14,232 nucleotides of DNA from Martensiomyces pterosporus (GCA_025201845.1 MU604161.1:1-14232), one strand, 5' to 3'; positions 1-9,082 are shown, numbered from the stretch's first letter. Made by a program: numbers and translations. Notes: a model not told the origin generated them from the letters alone.

Positions 1-172
1 GGGAGGCGTGCAGGACGCGTCGATGCCGCCTGACCCAGTGAGGAACCCGATGTACAAGGTGCAGTTTGACGACGACGATAACAAGGAAATGGATGTGCCA
101 GCGCACCTGGTTATCACGCTGCCGCGCGACGAGCAGCCTCAGCCGCGGTCAAGGAGCTCAGCGTTTGATTGA
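1..172 (+). CDS. C-terminal end of an unrecognised protein (5' truncated)
   Basis: An open frame enters from the left edge (codons in phase with base 2) and ends at TGA 170-172, giving the last 56 residues of a protein. The tail contains a run of aspartates after a MYKVQF strand-like segment, then MDVPAHL, and ends in an Arg/Ser-rich stretch. The MYKVQF-acidic-VPAHL pattern is reminiscent of small beta-barrel (Tudor/SH3-like) segments, but this is only an impression and I do not recognise the family. GC-rich third positions match the neighbouring conserved gene. The gene converges on the ABC transporter gene, with 69 bp between the two stop codons, so the 3' UTRs probably overlap or abut. The ATG at 50 is internal to the open frame and is not taken as a start. 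Confidence 0.6.
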   Translation, partial: GGVQDASMPPDPVRNPMYKVQFDDDDNKEMDVPAHLVITLPRDEQPQPRSRSSAFD

Positions 173-241
173 AAATTACTTGTCTGGAGGCGAATACGAA
201 AGAAAATGCTGAAATATGCAGGAAATGCTTGTTATTTTTCC

Positions 242-3200
242 CTAGCGCTTGTTGACCTTGTATATGCGGATCATGAGCACGGTGAACAGGATGTTGAAGG
301 AGATGAACCCAAGCATGACGCAAAAGTTTCTCCACTTGTGGCTGTACGACCAGTCCAGGTTCTTGTAGTACTCGTCGCCGACCTTGTATTTGCAGTACTG
401 GCACGACGAGGTGGCGCCCATGTCCCTGATGTACCCGGGGGACCTGGAGATCCAGCTGCCGGCAAACTGGCTGCATGACTGGCCAGCTGGGGGCGAGAAG
501 CTGAAGTACTCGCTTGGGTGGCATCGAATCGGCATCTCGTGCAGGTCGTTGGCAATGACGCCCTCGATGAAGTAGGTGTATGGCGACAAGTGGTACATCC
601 AGACACGCCAGAACCGCGGCATCTGGAAGTAGGGGATGGTGACGCCGCAGAACAGGGTCATCATCGTGGTGAAGATGGGGTTGAGCATGGAGGCGACAAT
701 GTCGTTGGGCGAAAAGGCGGCGATGGCCTGGCCGATGGTGCACGAGAATATGCCCAGCTGGATGTACATCAGGTAGAAGTACCCGGTGCGGTTGCCGTGG
801 TGGTTGAGCCGCACAAGCCAGTAGAAGCACACGGAGAAGACGGTGTTGGAGAATATGGAGAAGGGCCACTCGGTGAAGATGATGGCAAAGGAGAACGCCT
901 CCCAGCCGTACTGGTTCGTCGAGGTCTCGCGGCTGTAGTACAAGCGCTGGCGCAGGAACTGCGGCTGAACCTGGTTGATAATGAGGACGGAGAGCACGGC
1001 GCACTCGAATATGGCAAACACCCTGTTCTGCAGGTCGACTGTGCCGTTGCCCAGCTTGATAAACGAAAATCCCACGGCCAGGGCACTGATTATTTGCAGC
1101 GCCAGGCGCGTCAGGTTGTACTGCAGGTCGCGCCAGTGCGAAAGGAACATGCGCCGGGTGACCAGCTGCAGCTGGTAGGGCAGCAAGCGGGCGTACTTGC
1201 GCGAGTTATCCACGTCTTCATCGTGCTCCCCATGCTCCTGCTTGAGCCTGTTGATGCGGTCAATCTCGCTCAGCGCAGTGGTCTTCTCCTCCGAGTCGCA
1301 CCACACCTGTGTCCAGTCGATGCCTGAGGACTTGTTGCCCACGACGTTCAGAATGTACTCGGCTGGGTTGGCGTCCGTCGGGCATTTCTCAGCGCCGTTC
1401 CTCTCAAAGTAGTTGATGAGCGTCTGCGCGTCGTGGCCCAGGTCGCCAAAGTACACCGTGTGGCCGCCACGTACAAGGAGCAGCAGGCGGTCGAACTGCT
1501 CGAACAGCATGGCCGATGGCTGGTGGATGGTGCACAGGATGGTCTGGCCCTCGGCAGCCAGGCGTCGCATGAACTGGACGATGGTGAACGACGACTGCGC
1601 ATCCAGACCGGAGGTGGGCTCGTCGAGGAACAGGATCTTGGGTCTGGCGACCAGCTCGACGCCGATCGTCAGGCGCTTGCGCTCCTCGAGCGAAATGCCC
1701 TCGCCGGACTCGGGGTCGCCAACAAGGCAGTCGGCGATTTCAGTCATGCCCAGGAGGTAGATGACGTGCTCAACGTAGTCGTTGCGCTCGCGCTCGCTCA
1801 CGGAGCCCGGCCTACGCAGCGCCGCCGAGAAGCGCAGGGCCTCGCGCACAGTCGCATGCGGGTTGTGCACATCAAGCTGCTCGCAGTACCCAGTGATGCG
1901 GCGGAAGCTGTTGGGCTGGGGCGCGCCGTTCATCAGCATTTCGCCCTCGAGCTTGCCGATGGTCTTGCGCTGCGACAGCGAGTCCAGAAGCGTGGTCTTG
2001 CCGGCGCCCGACGAGCCCATCAGTGCGGTCATGGTGCCCGGCTTGATGTACCCCGAAATGTCGTCCAGAAGCTGCCGCTTGCCGCCCTTGACGGGCACGG
2101 TGTAGTTGACGTGCTTCCACGTGTACGCGGTACCCGCAATGATCTGGTCGTCGGTCGGACCACCTGTGGGAACTGTACCGAACCTCCTGGCGTGCTCGCT
2201 GTCTTCCTCGCTCTCGCTCGTGATCCGCTGCACATGCGGCGGGTAGCGCTTGAACACATTGATCGTGTAGCCCCGGCTGCCAAACTCAACAAACTCCATG
2301 ACGGTGGCGATCAGGACGACGAACAGAAGCCAGAATGCCGTGACTGCAAGAAAGTCCTTCCACTCGTCGCGCGTGTGGATGTGCAGCCCGCGCTCCAAGT
2401 ACTCCTTGCCGCTGACATACAACTGGCCAGGCCGCGACCCTGCGATGGTGCACACCTGGTTGGCAATGCCTATTCCGGGCCCCTGCGGCACCAGGTTGCT
2501 GCGGTCGCAGGGGTACCGTATGTTCTTGTACTCGTTCGACAGCAGGGCCTTGAATCCGTAGGCGAGCGGGTTTATCCAGTAGATCCACTTGAAGTAGTGG
2601 TGCATGGAGCCTGGCGAGATCAGGTAGCCGACGTACAGGATCATGAACAGGAGGCAGATGCCCGACACCGTGTGGCCGACGTCGACGTTGGGCGACGCAT
2701 TGCCGATCAGCCTGAAGAACGCAGTGAGACACAGGGAGCCCATGTAGAGGAACAGCAGGTACGCCAGAAAGTGGCCAGCTGTCCGCTGCAGCCCGGTGGC
2801 CCAGTAGAGGATCGTCCCAAACACCACAACCTGGAAGAGCATGAACGGCGTGTCGACGAGCGTCTGCGCAAGCGACAGGGCAGCGGGGTGGTACATGGCC
2901 AGCGCCTTGTGCTTGTACACCACCTCGCGGCCGGTGACTGCCTTGGGGATCTCGGCGAGAGACGTGAGCGAGTTGAACAGGAGCGCAAAGAACAGCACAC
3001 CGCCCCGCGTGAAGAAGCTCGACGTGTTTTTGGGCAGCCTGATGAACAGCGTGCCGACGATGATGGCAAACGAGATGTTGTACAGGACCTTGAACACAAT
3101 CTGCGGCCGGTTGCCTAGGAAGATCTCCCACTCGCGCGTGATCAGCTTGCCCAGCTGGAACACAAACGTGGTGTTGTACGACGACAAGCGGCGCAGCTTG

Positions 3201-4618
3201 CTCTTGGCTGTGCCCATCTTTGTCTGGTCGACGAACGCGCGGATCTCCTGGCCGCGGCCGTCCTGTGTGAGCTGGTTCTCAAACATCTTCACATGGTCCT
3301 TGACATGCTGGAACTCGCGGGAGCTGTGCCACGCGCGCTCAAACTCCTCCGCCGTCTTGGGTGCGCGGTCCTCCCACCCTGGGATGACCGAGCGCTCCTG
3401 CAGCTGGGTGAGGCCGGTGAGGAAGTCCGAGGTCGTCTGGCGCGGCGGCTTGTGGATGCCGATGCTGGCAAAGTACTCGACAGCCTTGTTGGCTGGGCCA
3501 AAGTACAGCTGGCGGCCCTCGTCGATGACCATGACCTTGTCGAACAGGTCGTAGATGTTCTGCGAGGCCTGGTAGATGGTGACAATAACAGACTTTTGCA
3601 GGATGTCGGCGCTGATTCGCAGCGAGCGGATGTAGTCCAGGGCGGAGCTCGAGTCGAGGCCGCGCGTGCTGCCGTCCCAGATCTCAACGGATGCACCCGA
3701 GGCTACCTGCTCGGCAATGCTCACGCGCTTGCGCTCGCCGCCAGAGATTCCGCGCAGGAAGGCGTTGCCGACGATCGTATCTGCGCAGTCGGTCAGCCCG
3801 TACATGTCCATCAGCATGACCAGCGCGTCCCTTTTGTACGCATCGCGGTCCTCCAGAACGCGCTTGCTCAGCGTCTTGCACTGGATTGCAAAGTTCAGAG
3901 TTTTGCGCACCGTGAGTGTGGGGAAGTGCACGTCGTCCTCCTGGTTGTACGCGACCTCGCCCCTGTAGCTCCGTGCCACCTCCTCGGGCGACAGGCCGCC
4001 GTAGGAAACGGTGCCGTCGATCTTTGTGTACGACTTTCTCTGGTTGCCAAGCACACGGAGCAGCGTCGAGCACCCAGACCCCGGGCGGCCCAAGACGAGG
4101 AGCATCTCGCCGTCCTTCACCTCGCCCGAAATGTTGCTCAGGAGCAGCTTTTTCCTCCTTCCTCCAGTCAGCAGCTGGATGAGGCCGAATCCCTTGTAGC
4201 TCGTTTTGATCATCTTCCAGAACGGGGTTATCAGGGAGCTGATGTGCCTGTTGGACACGTCCGTGCCGTAGATGTCCAGGTTGTCGAAGACCAGACCGAA
4301 CCGCTTGGCGAACGGAGGTCCCTGGGCCATCTGGCGGCCGCGCAGCCAGGTGGTTAGGTCGATCCCGGCTGCCTCGGCTGCCTCCTCCTCCTCGCCGGCC
4401 GTGAGTTGCTTGCTGTAGGCGCGCTGGATCGACTGGAAGCGGGCTGTGCCCCGGCTGATGCTGACATGGAGCGGCTCTCCGAAGGAGGTGATGGGCTCGT
4501 CGCTGTCGCTGAAATCGCTGGCCGTATGGATGGAGTCGCCCAATGAATCTCTGTCGCCAGCCGCCTCATCCTGCTGGCGCTGGCGGTCTGGGGACGCCTT
4601 CTTTTCGCTGCTAGGCAT
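242..4618 (-). CDS. PDR/CDR-type full-size ABC (ABCG) transporter
   Basis: A 1458-aa pleiotropic-drug-resistance type efflux pump of the plasma membrane, with the reverse order NBD1-TMD1-NBD2-TMD2. NBD1 has the fungal degenerate Walker A GRPGSGCST (177-185, Cys for the usual Lys), intact signature ISGGERKRVS (291-300), Walker B WDGSTRGLD (314-322, no catalytic Glu) and Tyr349 in place of the switch His. NBD2 has a canonical Walker A GSSGAGKTT (868-876), Q-loop Gln914, a degenerate signature ISLEERKR (975-982), Walker B FLDEPTSGLD (997-1006) and switch His1032. The two composite sites are therefore one degenerate and one competent, as in Pdr5/Cdr1. About six membrane spans lie at 505-780 and six at 1170-1455. 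A Cys-containing extracellular loop lies at 1365-1410. The start ATG (4616-4618) gives the acidic, Ser-rich N-terminus usual for the family, and length is normal. There are no introns in the coding region. Substrate is unknown; drug or lipid efflux is known for relatives. Confidence 0.97.
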   Translation of the reverse strand: MPSSEKKASPDRQRQQDEAAGDRDSLGDSIHTASDFSDSDEPITSFGEPLHVSISRGTARFQSIQRAYSKQLTAGEEEEAAEAAGIDLTTWLRGRQMAQGPPFAKRFGLVFDNLDIYGTDVSNRHISSLITPFWKMIKTSYKGFGLIQLLTGGRRKKLLLSNISGEVKDGEMLLVLGRPGSGCSTLLRVLGNQRKSYTKIDGTVSYGGLSPEEVARSYRGEVAYNQEDDVHFPTLTVRKTLNFAIQCKTLSKRVLEDRDAYKRDALVMLMDMYGLTDCADTIVGNAFLRGISGGERKRVSIAEQVASGASVEIWDGSTRGLDSSSALDYIRSLRISADILQKSVIVTIYQASQNIYDLFDKVMVIDEGRQLYFGPANKAVEYFASIGIHKPPRQTTSDFLTGLTQLQERSVIPGWEDRAPKTAEEFERAWHSSREFQHVKDHVKMFENQLTQDGRGQEIRAFVDQTKMGTAKSKLRRLSSYNTTFVFQLGKLITREWEIFLGNRPQIVFKVLYNISFAIIVGTLFIRLPKNTSSFFTRGGVLFFALLFNSLTSLAEIPKAVTGREVVYKHKALAMYHPAALSLAQTLVDTPFMLFQVVVFGTILYWATGLQRTAGHFLAYLLFLYMGSLCLTAFFRLIGNASPNVDVGHTVSGICLLFMILYVGYLISPGSMHHYFKWIYWINPLAYGFKALLSNEYKNIRYPCDRSNLVPQGPGIGIANQVCTIAGSRPGQLYVSGKEYLERGLHIHTRDEWKDFLAVTAFWLLFVVLIATVMEFVEFGSRGYTINVFKRYPPHVQRITSESEEDSEHARRFGTVPTGGPTDDQIIAGTAYTWKHVNYTVPVKGGKRQLLDDISGYIKPGTMTALMGSSGAGKTTLLDSLSQRKTIGKLEGEMLMNGAPQPNSFRRITGYCEQLDVHNPHATVREALRFSAALRRPGSVSERERNDYVEHVIYLLGMTEIADCLVGDPESGEGISLEERKRLTIGVELVARPKILFLDEPTSGLDAQSSFTIVQFMRRLAAEGQTILCTIHQPSAMLFEQFDRLLLLVRGGHTVYFGDLGHDAQTLINYFERNGAEKCPTDANPAEYILNVVGNKSSGIDWTQVWCDSEEKTTALSEIDRINRLKQEHGEHDEDVDNSRKYARLLPYQLQLVTRRMFLSHWRDLQYNLTRLALQIISALAVGFSFIKLGNGTVDLQNRVFAIFECAVLSVLIINQVQPQFLRQRLYYSRETSTNQYGWEAFSFAIIFTEWPFSIFSNTVFSVCFYWLVRLNHHGNRTGYFYLMYIQLGIFSCTIGQAIAAFSPNDIVASMLNPIFTTMMTLFCGVTIPYFQMPRFWRVWMYHLSPYTYFIEGVIANDLHEMPIRCHPSEYFSFSPPAGQSCSQFAGSWISRSPGYIRDMGATSSCQYCKYKVGDEYYKNLDWSYSHKWRNFCVMLGFISFNILFTVLMIRIYKVNKR

Positions 4619-5520
4619 GGGGTGGGTGGGTAGGGGATGGTTCGACTTTGTAGTTCCTACTGCGGTTCAATAGTTTGGGCACATTTTGGTGATTAGGCTG
4701 GCTGGATGGCGCACAGTGCGGCGCTTATGCCTTTCTTCCTCGGCGTGGTGGAGGAGATACTTACGGAAATGCCAAGGCGGTGTTCAGAATAGCAGTACGA
4801 AGGTAGATGCGCGAGAAAGTGCTGGATTCCGCATAAGGTATTCGTAGTTGTGGACTGTTGGTTCTTATGTACCAAGGCATACTCGCTTTTCTCCTGCTGC
4901 ATATTCGCAGCCCGATTAGAATGCGCATAGCAAGCAATGCGCATTTTTTTTTTATGGCGTGTGCATCCAGAAGCGCACTCGTCAGACAAGTGTGAGCGAC
5001 ACGACCAAAGCAGCGTGCCAGCTAGCCTTTATTTTCACTCGATACGTATAACGAATGGACAACAAGTTGGCCTAGGGGCTATCAATCACCTGCCATTTGA
5101 CCCTGACATTGGAGTGGCTACTGTTTCACTTGGGTGTCCTACGCCAGTGTCCAGACTGCGATCGGGAAACAGTGCTGTTTTATTTAGTGATCCCCGCAGC
5201 CAATAGCCAACAGTGACTGCTGGCTCCATAGTGTGTAAACAACGGTTAAACACGGGTGTCCCTTCGCAAACCAGCTGCTCGTTACCGGCTAGCAATACAA
5301 CGGCGATGGCAAGTGCGCCGAACCGCCTGATTCTGTGTCCAGGTGGGAAAGTGATCCTGTTTGCCCATGGAGATTAGATCACCACTGCAAAACGAAGGCT
5401 GGCGTTTGTGGTATTTTTGAAGGGGAGCTGTTCGCTGTGTGTTTAGGCTTGTCCTCCACTCTCGCGTTTTCGCTTTCTAATTTCGATTGCCGTGGCTCCC
5501 ACTTCACAGCAGAAAGAAAA
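4619..5520. promoter_or_regulatory. Divergent intergenic region between the ABC transporter and GLE1
   Basis: About 900 bp separate the two divergent start codons and must hold both promoters. Visible elements are a CCAAT box at 5200-5204 (about 320 bp upstream of the GLE1 ATG), an imperfect 9-bp hairpin at 5205-5225 with a 3-nt loop, and an oligo-T run near 4946-4954. I found no clear palindromic Zn-cluster (PDRE-like) site for the transporter. An open frame runs upstream of GLE1 from 5335 but contains no ATG before 5521. Another minus-strand open frame at 4693-4944 has no recognisable content. Confidence 0.5.
4660..4764 (-). other. Candidate 5'UTR intron of the ABC transporter gene
   Basis: Read on the minus strand, a consensus donor GTAAGT begins at 4764. 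A branch-like CCTAATC lies at 4691-4697, and an acceptor GCAG ends at 4660, 41 bp upstream of the ATG at 4618. The 105-nt length suits a fungal intron. It would lie wholly in the leader because the sequence after the acceptor has no alternative in-frame extension of the coding region. This is motif evidence only. Confidence 0.35.
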
Positions 5521-7296
5521 ATGAAATACGGCTTGTTTCTTGGACTCGACAGCAGCGATGCATCGTCCTCCGAGCCCGACAAGAAGCACCTGACGGTTAA
5601 ATTTGACGCGAAATCCAAGTCTGCGCGGCGCAAGACAGCGTCGCCAATAAAGCGGCAAGCGGTGGTAGGCACCAGCTTTGTGTTTGGAAGCAGCAGTGCG
5701 CACAGCTCTCCAACAGGCAGTCTGTTTGAGCGGAAGCGCAGGTCAACGAGCCTAGCTGACGAGCCCCGGCTTGCCGACCTGAGTGGCTGGCGGCTGTTTA
5801 ATCGACGCAACCTAGGCACCCCCTTCCCCGGTGCTGCTGGCGCGCGTGGGAGCACCCTCTCAGGCAGCAGCTACTCGAAAGCCAGCCATTTTAGGGAGCT
5901 TGCAGAGAAAGTGAAGGTGAAGCACCGGAAAATCAGCGGGGATGACGTCGAGAGCATTCGCGCGAGGGCGTGCCAGACTTATGCGCAGCCTATCCACAGG
6001 GAGCTGGAGGAAACAAGAAAGTTCTTGGCGCAGCTATCCGTGAGTGTGGCTGCAGCGGATGATACGGGCAGGGCAGGCGACATCGACAAGGGCGTCCAAG
6101 ACACGCTGAAACGCCTCGACCAACTGCGGCAAGAGTACGAGCAGAAGCAGAAGGAGGAAGAGGAGGCGAAGCTGCGCATCGTCAGGGAGGCAGAAGAGAA
6201 GATGAGGCAGGAGAAGGAAAGGATAGCCCAGCAGGCCGAGAAGGAGGCGGAGGACATGAGGCTAGCAGAGCAACAACAAAGGCAGCAGCAGGAGCAGGAA
6301 CAGCAGAAGCAGCTAGCTGCAAGGAAACAAGCTGCTGAACAGCACCCTGCACCGGCAGAGTCGGCCACGGCAGGCGCGACTGGATGGCCATCGGCACAGG
6401 TGTCTCCCGATGCACTGCAGTGGGCCGAGGGCTACCGCGCAAGCTACCGAAGCCTAATGGACAGCCTTGCACCAAAGATCAGAGAAAACAAAGAGGTCAA
6501 GTCGTACTGCTTCATGCAAAAGGGGCTGATCACCCGCAGCATCGGCCAGCTGAAGGACAGCCAGGAGTTTGTCAACCGCATCTCGCAAAAGATCATTGGC
6601 ATCATTGACGAGTCGGCTCGCTACGGCCCTGATGCACAGACCTGGGTCATCAACCTCACAGCAAAGGCGATCGTCAAGCAGGCCGAGACCGAGGTTACTG
6701 TCCACCGCAACATTGCGTATCCGCTAGCTGCCGTTGCAGTGAATGTCATGCTAAGGCACCCTGGGTTGGTGGACCTGTTTCTGGTCCGGCTGGTCAAAAA
6801 GTGCCCCTACATCGTGCCGCAGTTTATCGGCCGAAAGCCCAACCAGAGCAGCGACGAGTTTCTGCGCAGCATCGGGTACAAGGAGAAGGACGACGACGTG
6901 CTGGAGACGGATGTCATGTATGAGGAGCGGATGAATGGGATGCTGAGCCTGTATGCTGCTGTCCTGCAGACCACGCCTCCAAACAGCCAGCCCAACCCGT
7001 TCCCAGTTGCTCACGGGTGGACGTGGCTCGCTCGCATTACCAACCTCAGGCCACGGGCCATCTCGCCCTCGCTTGTCAACACGTTCCTGGAGATTGCTGG
7101 AGCGTCAATGATGGCTGCGTATGGAGCGCAGTTTAAGAAAGCGCTTGATTTCATTGCCAGGCACTGGGTCCCGGCCATCCCGCTTGACGAGCCGCTCGCT
7201 GTTGCCTCAAAGTCGAGGCTGTCGACATATATGGACACCTATGTCTCCACCGGAACGCTCAAACAAGTCGAGGGCCGCAACATCAAGCCGTATTGA
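5521..7296 (+). CDS. GLE1: GLE1, nucleoporin and mRNA-export factor
   Basis: A 591-aa GLE1-family protein. In known systems Gle1 with InsP6 activates the DEAD-box ATPase Dbp5 on the cytoplasmic face of the nuclear pore, releasing export proteins from mRNA, and also acts in translation. Residues 1-190 are low-complexity, Ser/Arg/Lys-rich and probably disordered. Residues about 195-275 form a long Glu/Gln/Lys coiled coil that becomes almost pure Gln/Glu at 250-263. Residues about 300-575 are the all-helical GLE1 domain, with recognisable stretches such as SYCFMQKGLITRSIGQL (328-344), PLAAVAVNVM (401-410) and GWTWLARITN (499-508). Basic residues in this domain would form the InsP6 pocket. The start is the first in-frame ATG, preceded by an A-rich context; the frame is open further 5' but lacks ATG. 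Length is normal and there are no introns. AATAAA lies 20 bp after the stop. Confidence 0.96.
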   Translation: MKYGLFLGLDSSDASSSEPDKKHLTVKFDAKSKSARRKTASPIKRQAVVGTSFVFGSSSAHSSPTGSLFERKRRSTSLADEPRLADLSGWRLFNRRNLGTPFPGAAGARGSTLSGSSYSKASHFRELAEKVKVKHRKISGDDVESIRARACQTYAQPIHRELEETRKFLAQLSVSVAAADDTGRAGDIDKGVQDTLKRLDQLRQEYEQKQKEEEEAKLRIVREAEEKMRQEKERIAQQAEKEAEDMRLAEQQQRQQQEQEQQKQLAARKQAAEQHPAPAESATAGATGWPSAQVSPDALQWAEGYRASYRSLMDSLAPKIRENKEVKSYCFMQKGLITRSIGQLKDSQEFVNRISQKIIGIIDESARYGPDAQTWVINLTAKAIVKQAETEVTVHRNIAYPLAAVAVNVMLRHPGLVDLFLVRLVKKCPYIVPQFIGRKPNQSSDEFLRSIGYKEKDDDVLETDVMYEERMNGMLSLYAAVLQTTPPNSQPNPFPVAHGWTWLARITNLRPRAISPSLVNTFLEIAGASMMAAYGAQFKKALDFIARHWVPAIPLDEPLAVASKSRLSTYMDTYVSTGTLKQVEGRNIKPY

Positions 7297-7315
7297 ATAT
7301 CCATAAAGGTAGCTA

Positions 7316-7321
7316 AATAAA
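7316..7321 (+). terminator. Polyadenylation signal AATAAA for GLE1
   Basis: A perfect AATAAA lies 20 bp after the GLE1 TGA, consistent with a very short 3' UTR. Confidence 0.6.
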
Positions 7322-7400
7322 CCATTTATGTGTGGTCGAGCTGGTGGACACCGGTGCCTTCAATTGTATTGACAAAACTTGTGAACGCTAAGTGCTACTA

Positions 7401-7516
7401 GGTCGGCTAAGGAGCACAGGAAACCATGTCGCCGGAGCGACAGGAAACTAAGTAAACACGTGCTGTCCCGCACAGGTGTCCAGAGGGAACCTGCGAGAGA
7501 TAGCCATTGCACATGA
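7401..7516 (+). repeat. Left copy of a 116-bp inverted repeat
   Basis: This segment aligns without a gap to the reverse complement of 9083-9198, with 95 of 116 positions identical by my count. It contains a perfect 6-bp hairpin, TGTCGC (7427-7432) and GCGACA (7437-7442) around a 4-nt loop, and a second imperfect hairpin at 7469-7495. Differences fall evenly over the three codon positions of the only long frame and the other copy has a stop, so it does not look coding. It could be the terminal repeat of a mobile unit or one of two independent insertions of a small structured repeat. Confidence 0.85.
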
Positions 7517-7747
7517 GGCTATAAGCTCGTTATACTTGTCACAACAAACAATAGTGCAATAACGTTGTTTGCTCTCGGCACTTTGCAAGTGTAAAATGTT
7601 TAGTGGTTTGTCTTTAGAAAAAAAATAGTACATGTGCAAGGTGCTGGGGACAAGCTAAGAGGTGCAGTATGAAACGCAATACACATGCACAAAACAAAGC
7701 GAAGTATAGTTTGTGTGAGATAGTGATACTAAACTGCAATGGCTGCT
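7517..7747. other. Non-coding stretch downstream of the 26-Cys gene
   Basis: An AT-rich stretch between the left inverted repeat and the stop codon of the minus-strand cysteine-rich gene. It presumably holds that gene's 3' UTR. I see an oligo-A run at about 7617-7625 and no convincing gene, RNA or canonical polyadenylation signal. Confidence 0.5.
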
Positions 7748-8293
7748 TTAGATGCAGCTTCCGTTATTCTTTTCGCATTCTGTTACTGTGCCTCCACAGC
7801 ATGCTCCGCACCAGCATATTCCACTCCTGCAGTCGGTATCGTTGGTGCATCCGCTAGATCTGGTGATCCCCTCGCACTTGTTCGTGTTGGTGTTGCAGAA
7901 CCCATCGCACTGTACGTTGCTGGTGCAGGAGCTTCCCGTTGCCCCTCTCACTACTCTCGCGCACACTTTGTTAATGCAGTTGTCGAAACAGTCGGTATGT
8001 GACTGGCAAGGTGTGCCGACTTCCCCTTTTATGGCGCATTTGCTGTCGAGACATATGGAGCCAAAGTCGCCCTGTGGTGCACACTCTTCTTCGGACTGGC
8101 ATGATCCGCCGTTGTCTTTCAGACATGTATAATATGCGCAGAGTAGCCCATTATCGCAACCACCTTGCTCAAAAGTACATATGGCTGATTCCACATTGCA
8201 AACAGGTTCTTCTACGCATGTGTTGTTGAAACCAGCAGCGAGAGCTGGTGTTGCTGCTGCTATCAAGGTAAGGGTGTGCAATGCAGCCCGCAT
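7748..8293 (-). CDS. Secreted cysteine-rich protein with repeated four-Cys modules (Dickkopf/EB-like spacing)
   Basis: A 181-aa protein starting at the ATG in 8291-8293; the longer open frame upstream lacks another ATG. Residues 1-20 are a clear signal peptide (hydrophobic core LTLIAAATPALAA), so it should enter the secretory pathway. The mature part has 26 cysteines. From residue 62 it shows tandem modules of the type G-x2-C-x5-C-x2-8-C-x4-C (cysteines 65/71/81/86, 96/102/106/111, 123/129/133/140), ending in a denser variant (149/155/160/162/165/166). This spacing resembles Dickkopf N-terminal or EB-module proteins, but sequence identity to them is not established. Three N-glycosylation sequons are visible (Asn23, Asn151, Asn177). 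It is divergently oriented to the 57-aa ORF at 8741 and lies inside the inverted-repeat pair. Function unknown; an extracellular or wall-associated disulfide-rich protein is likely. Confidence 0.85.
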   Translation of the reverse strand: MRAALHTLTLIAAATPALAAGFNNTCVEEPVCNVESAICTFEQGGCDNGLLCAYYTCLKDNGGSCQSEEECAPQGDFGSICLDSKCAIKGEVGTPCQSHTDCFDNCINKVCARVVRGATGSSCTSNVQCDGFCNTNTNKCEGITRSSGCTNDTDCRSGICWCGACCGGTVTECEKNNGSCI

Positions 8294-8740
8294 TTGGGTT
8301 TTTTGTCCGGTTAGAAAGAGGAAATAGAAAGTGGGCAAGTAGAAGTAGTGACTGGTTTGGATCAGCAAGCGCAGAATGATTGATCGTATTTTAGAATTCA
8401 AATACCAAAGGCTCAAAGAGGTTCATTGAAGAGTTCCAAAATACTACGAAATGAGGTGTGCTTTCATGGCAGCCCGCACCAAGACGCTAGTTATGTAGGT
8501 GCCGTCGATGTGTCAGTTTGTCGGCTGGAGTGCTCTACATCTTTCAAAGATTTTTTTTTACAGTGGTGTAGGCAGAAATGAGTCACGAAAACTGAAAGAC
8601 AATACGGTGGACTTGTTTTGGTATATAGGATATGGCTTTTGACGGGATTGGAAGGTTCAGCTCACATAAGCCTCGCTGGTTGAACAGTCTTCCAAGATAG
8701 ACCAAATGGACCTCACGTTCTCGCAAGCCACAGACAAGAT
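8294..8740. promoter_or_regulatory. Divergent promoter region between the 26-Cys gene and the 57-aa ORF
   Basis: These 447 bp lie between two divergent start codons. On the plus strand a TATATAG at 8622-8628 sits 113 nt before the ATG at 8741, close to the TATA-to-ATG distances of the other plus-strand small genes in this region. An oligo-T run lies at about 8552-8560. Short ATG frames here encode fewer than 20 residues and are not called. Confidence 0.45.
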
Positions 8741-8914
8741 ATGCACTACATGCTGTCTACTATCGCAATACTCTTTTGCATCCTACTAACATATTTAGGT
8801 GCCCAGATGTGGAATGCTTCGTGCATTGTTCCTTCAGGTAGGAGTACGCCTCTAACGGTGCTGTTCACCTGCGGCTTGTCCCTGTGTCAAGTTCCAACCT
8901 CTTCCGAACACTAG
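8741..8914 (+). CDS. Small secreted-type protein, 57 aa, intact member of a two-copy family
   Basis: ATG at 8741 to TAG 8912-8914. Residues 1-22 form a signal peptide: a strongly hydrophobic core (IAILFCILLTYLG) followed by a small-residue cleavage region. The roughly 35-residue mature part has Cys28, Cys44 and Cys49 and a sequon at Asn25. The main evidence that it is a gene is a second copy at 9795. The two align in this frame from ATG to codon 53 without any gap, 23 of 53 residues agree, and in codons 28-53 about 14 of 26 substitutions by my count fall at third positions. Conserved residues include Phe12-Cys13, Leu19-Gly20, Leu41-Phe42-Thr43 and Ser47-Leu48-Cys49. I do not recognise the family. 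It is divergent to the 26-Cys gene and lies inside the inverted repeats. An additional exon cannot be excluded. Confidence 0.6.
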   Translation: MHYMLSTIAILFCILLTYLGAQMWNASCIVPSGRSTPLTVLFTCGLSLCQVPTSSEH

Positions 8915-9082
8915 GTTTGCGCCAAAAACTAAAACGTAAAATAGCCATGTCCAAGGTCACGTTCAGAAACACGGTACAACATTCAAGGAATTTTGCAGGT
9001 CCATGTTGCTAAGCCGGCAGCAAGGAGCCACAGCAGTGCCTAGGTAATTTTATTCACAGGCTTCCCCGGATGGCATGGGTTT
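8915..9082. other. Non-coding stretch 3' of the 57-aa ORF
   Basis: Holds the probable 3' UTR of the 57-aa ORF and runs to the right inverted repeat. No gene seen. A-rich sequence at about 8926-8942 could mark the transcript end. Confidence 0.4.

Noticed and set aside
1433..3118. Long plus-strand open frame (561 codons) opposite the ABC transporter
   Set aside because: Exact antisense shadow of a GC3-rich conserved gene, with no plausible domain and not started by a needed ATG; same for 3293-4357.
5094..5190. Possible third, diverged copy of the 116-bp repeat (shared GGGTGTCC and CGGGAA blocks)
   Set aside because: Needs several gaps and matches only in short blocks; not above what I would expect by chance.
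5335..5520. N-terminal extension of GLE1
   Set aside because: The frame is open but starts with GTG and contains no ATG before 5521, so a fungal start at 5521 is preferred.
7385..7516. Open frame through the left inverted repeat
   Set aside because: No ATG, a stop in the other copy, and substitutions spread evenly over codon positions.
8448..8500. Possible third copy of the 57-aa family start (ATG with TAGGTGCC downstream)
   Set aside because: Only one short block matches and it is out of frame.
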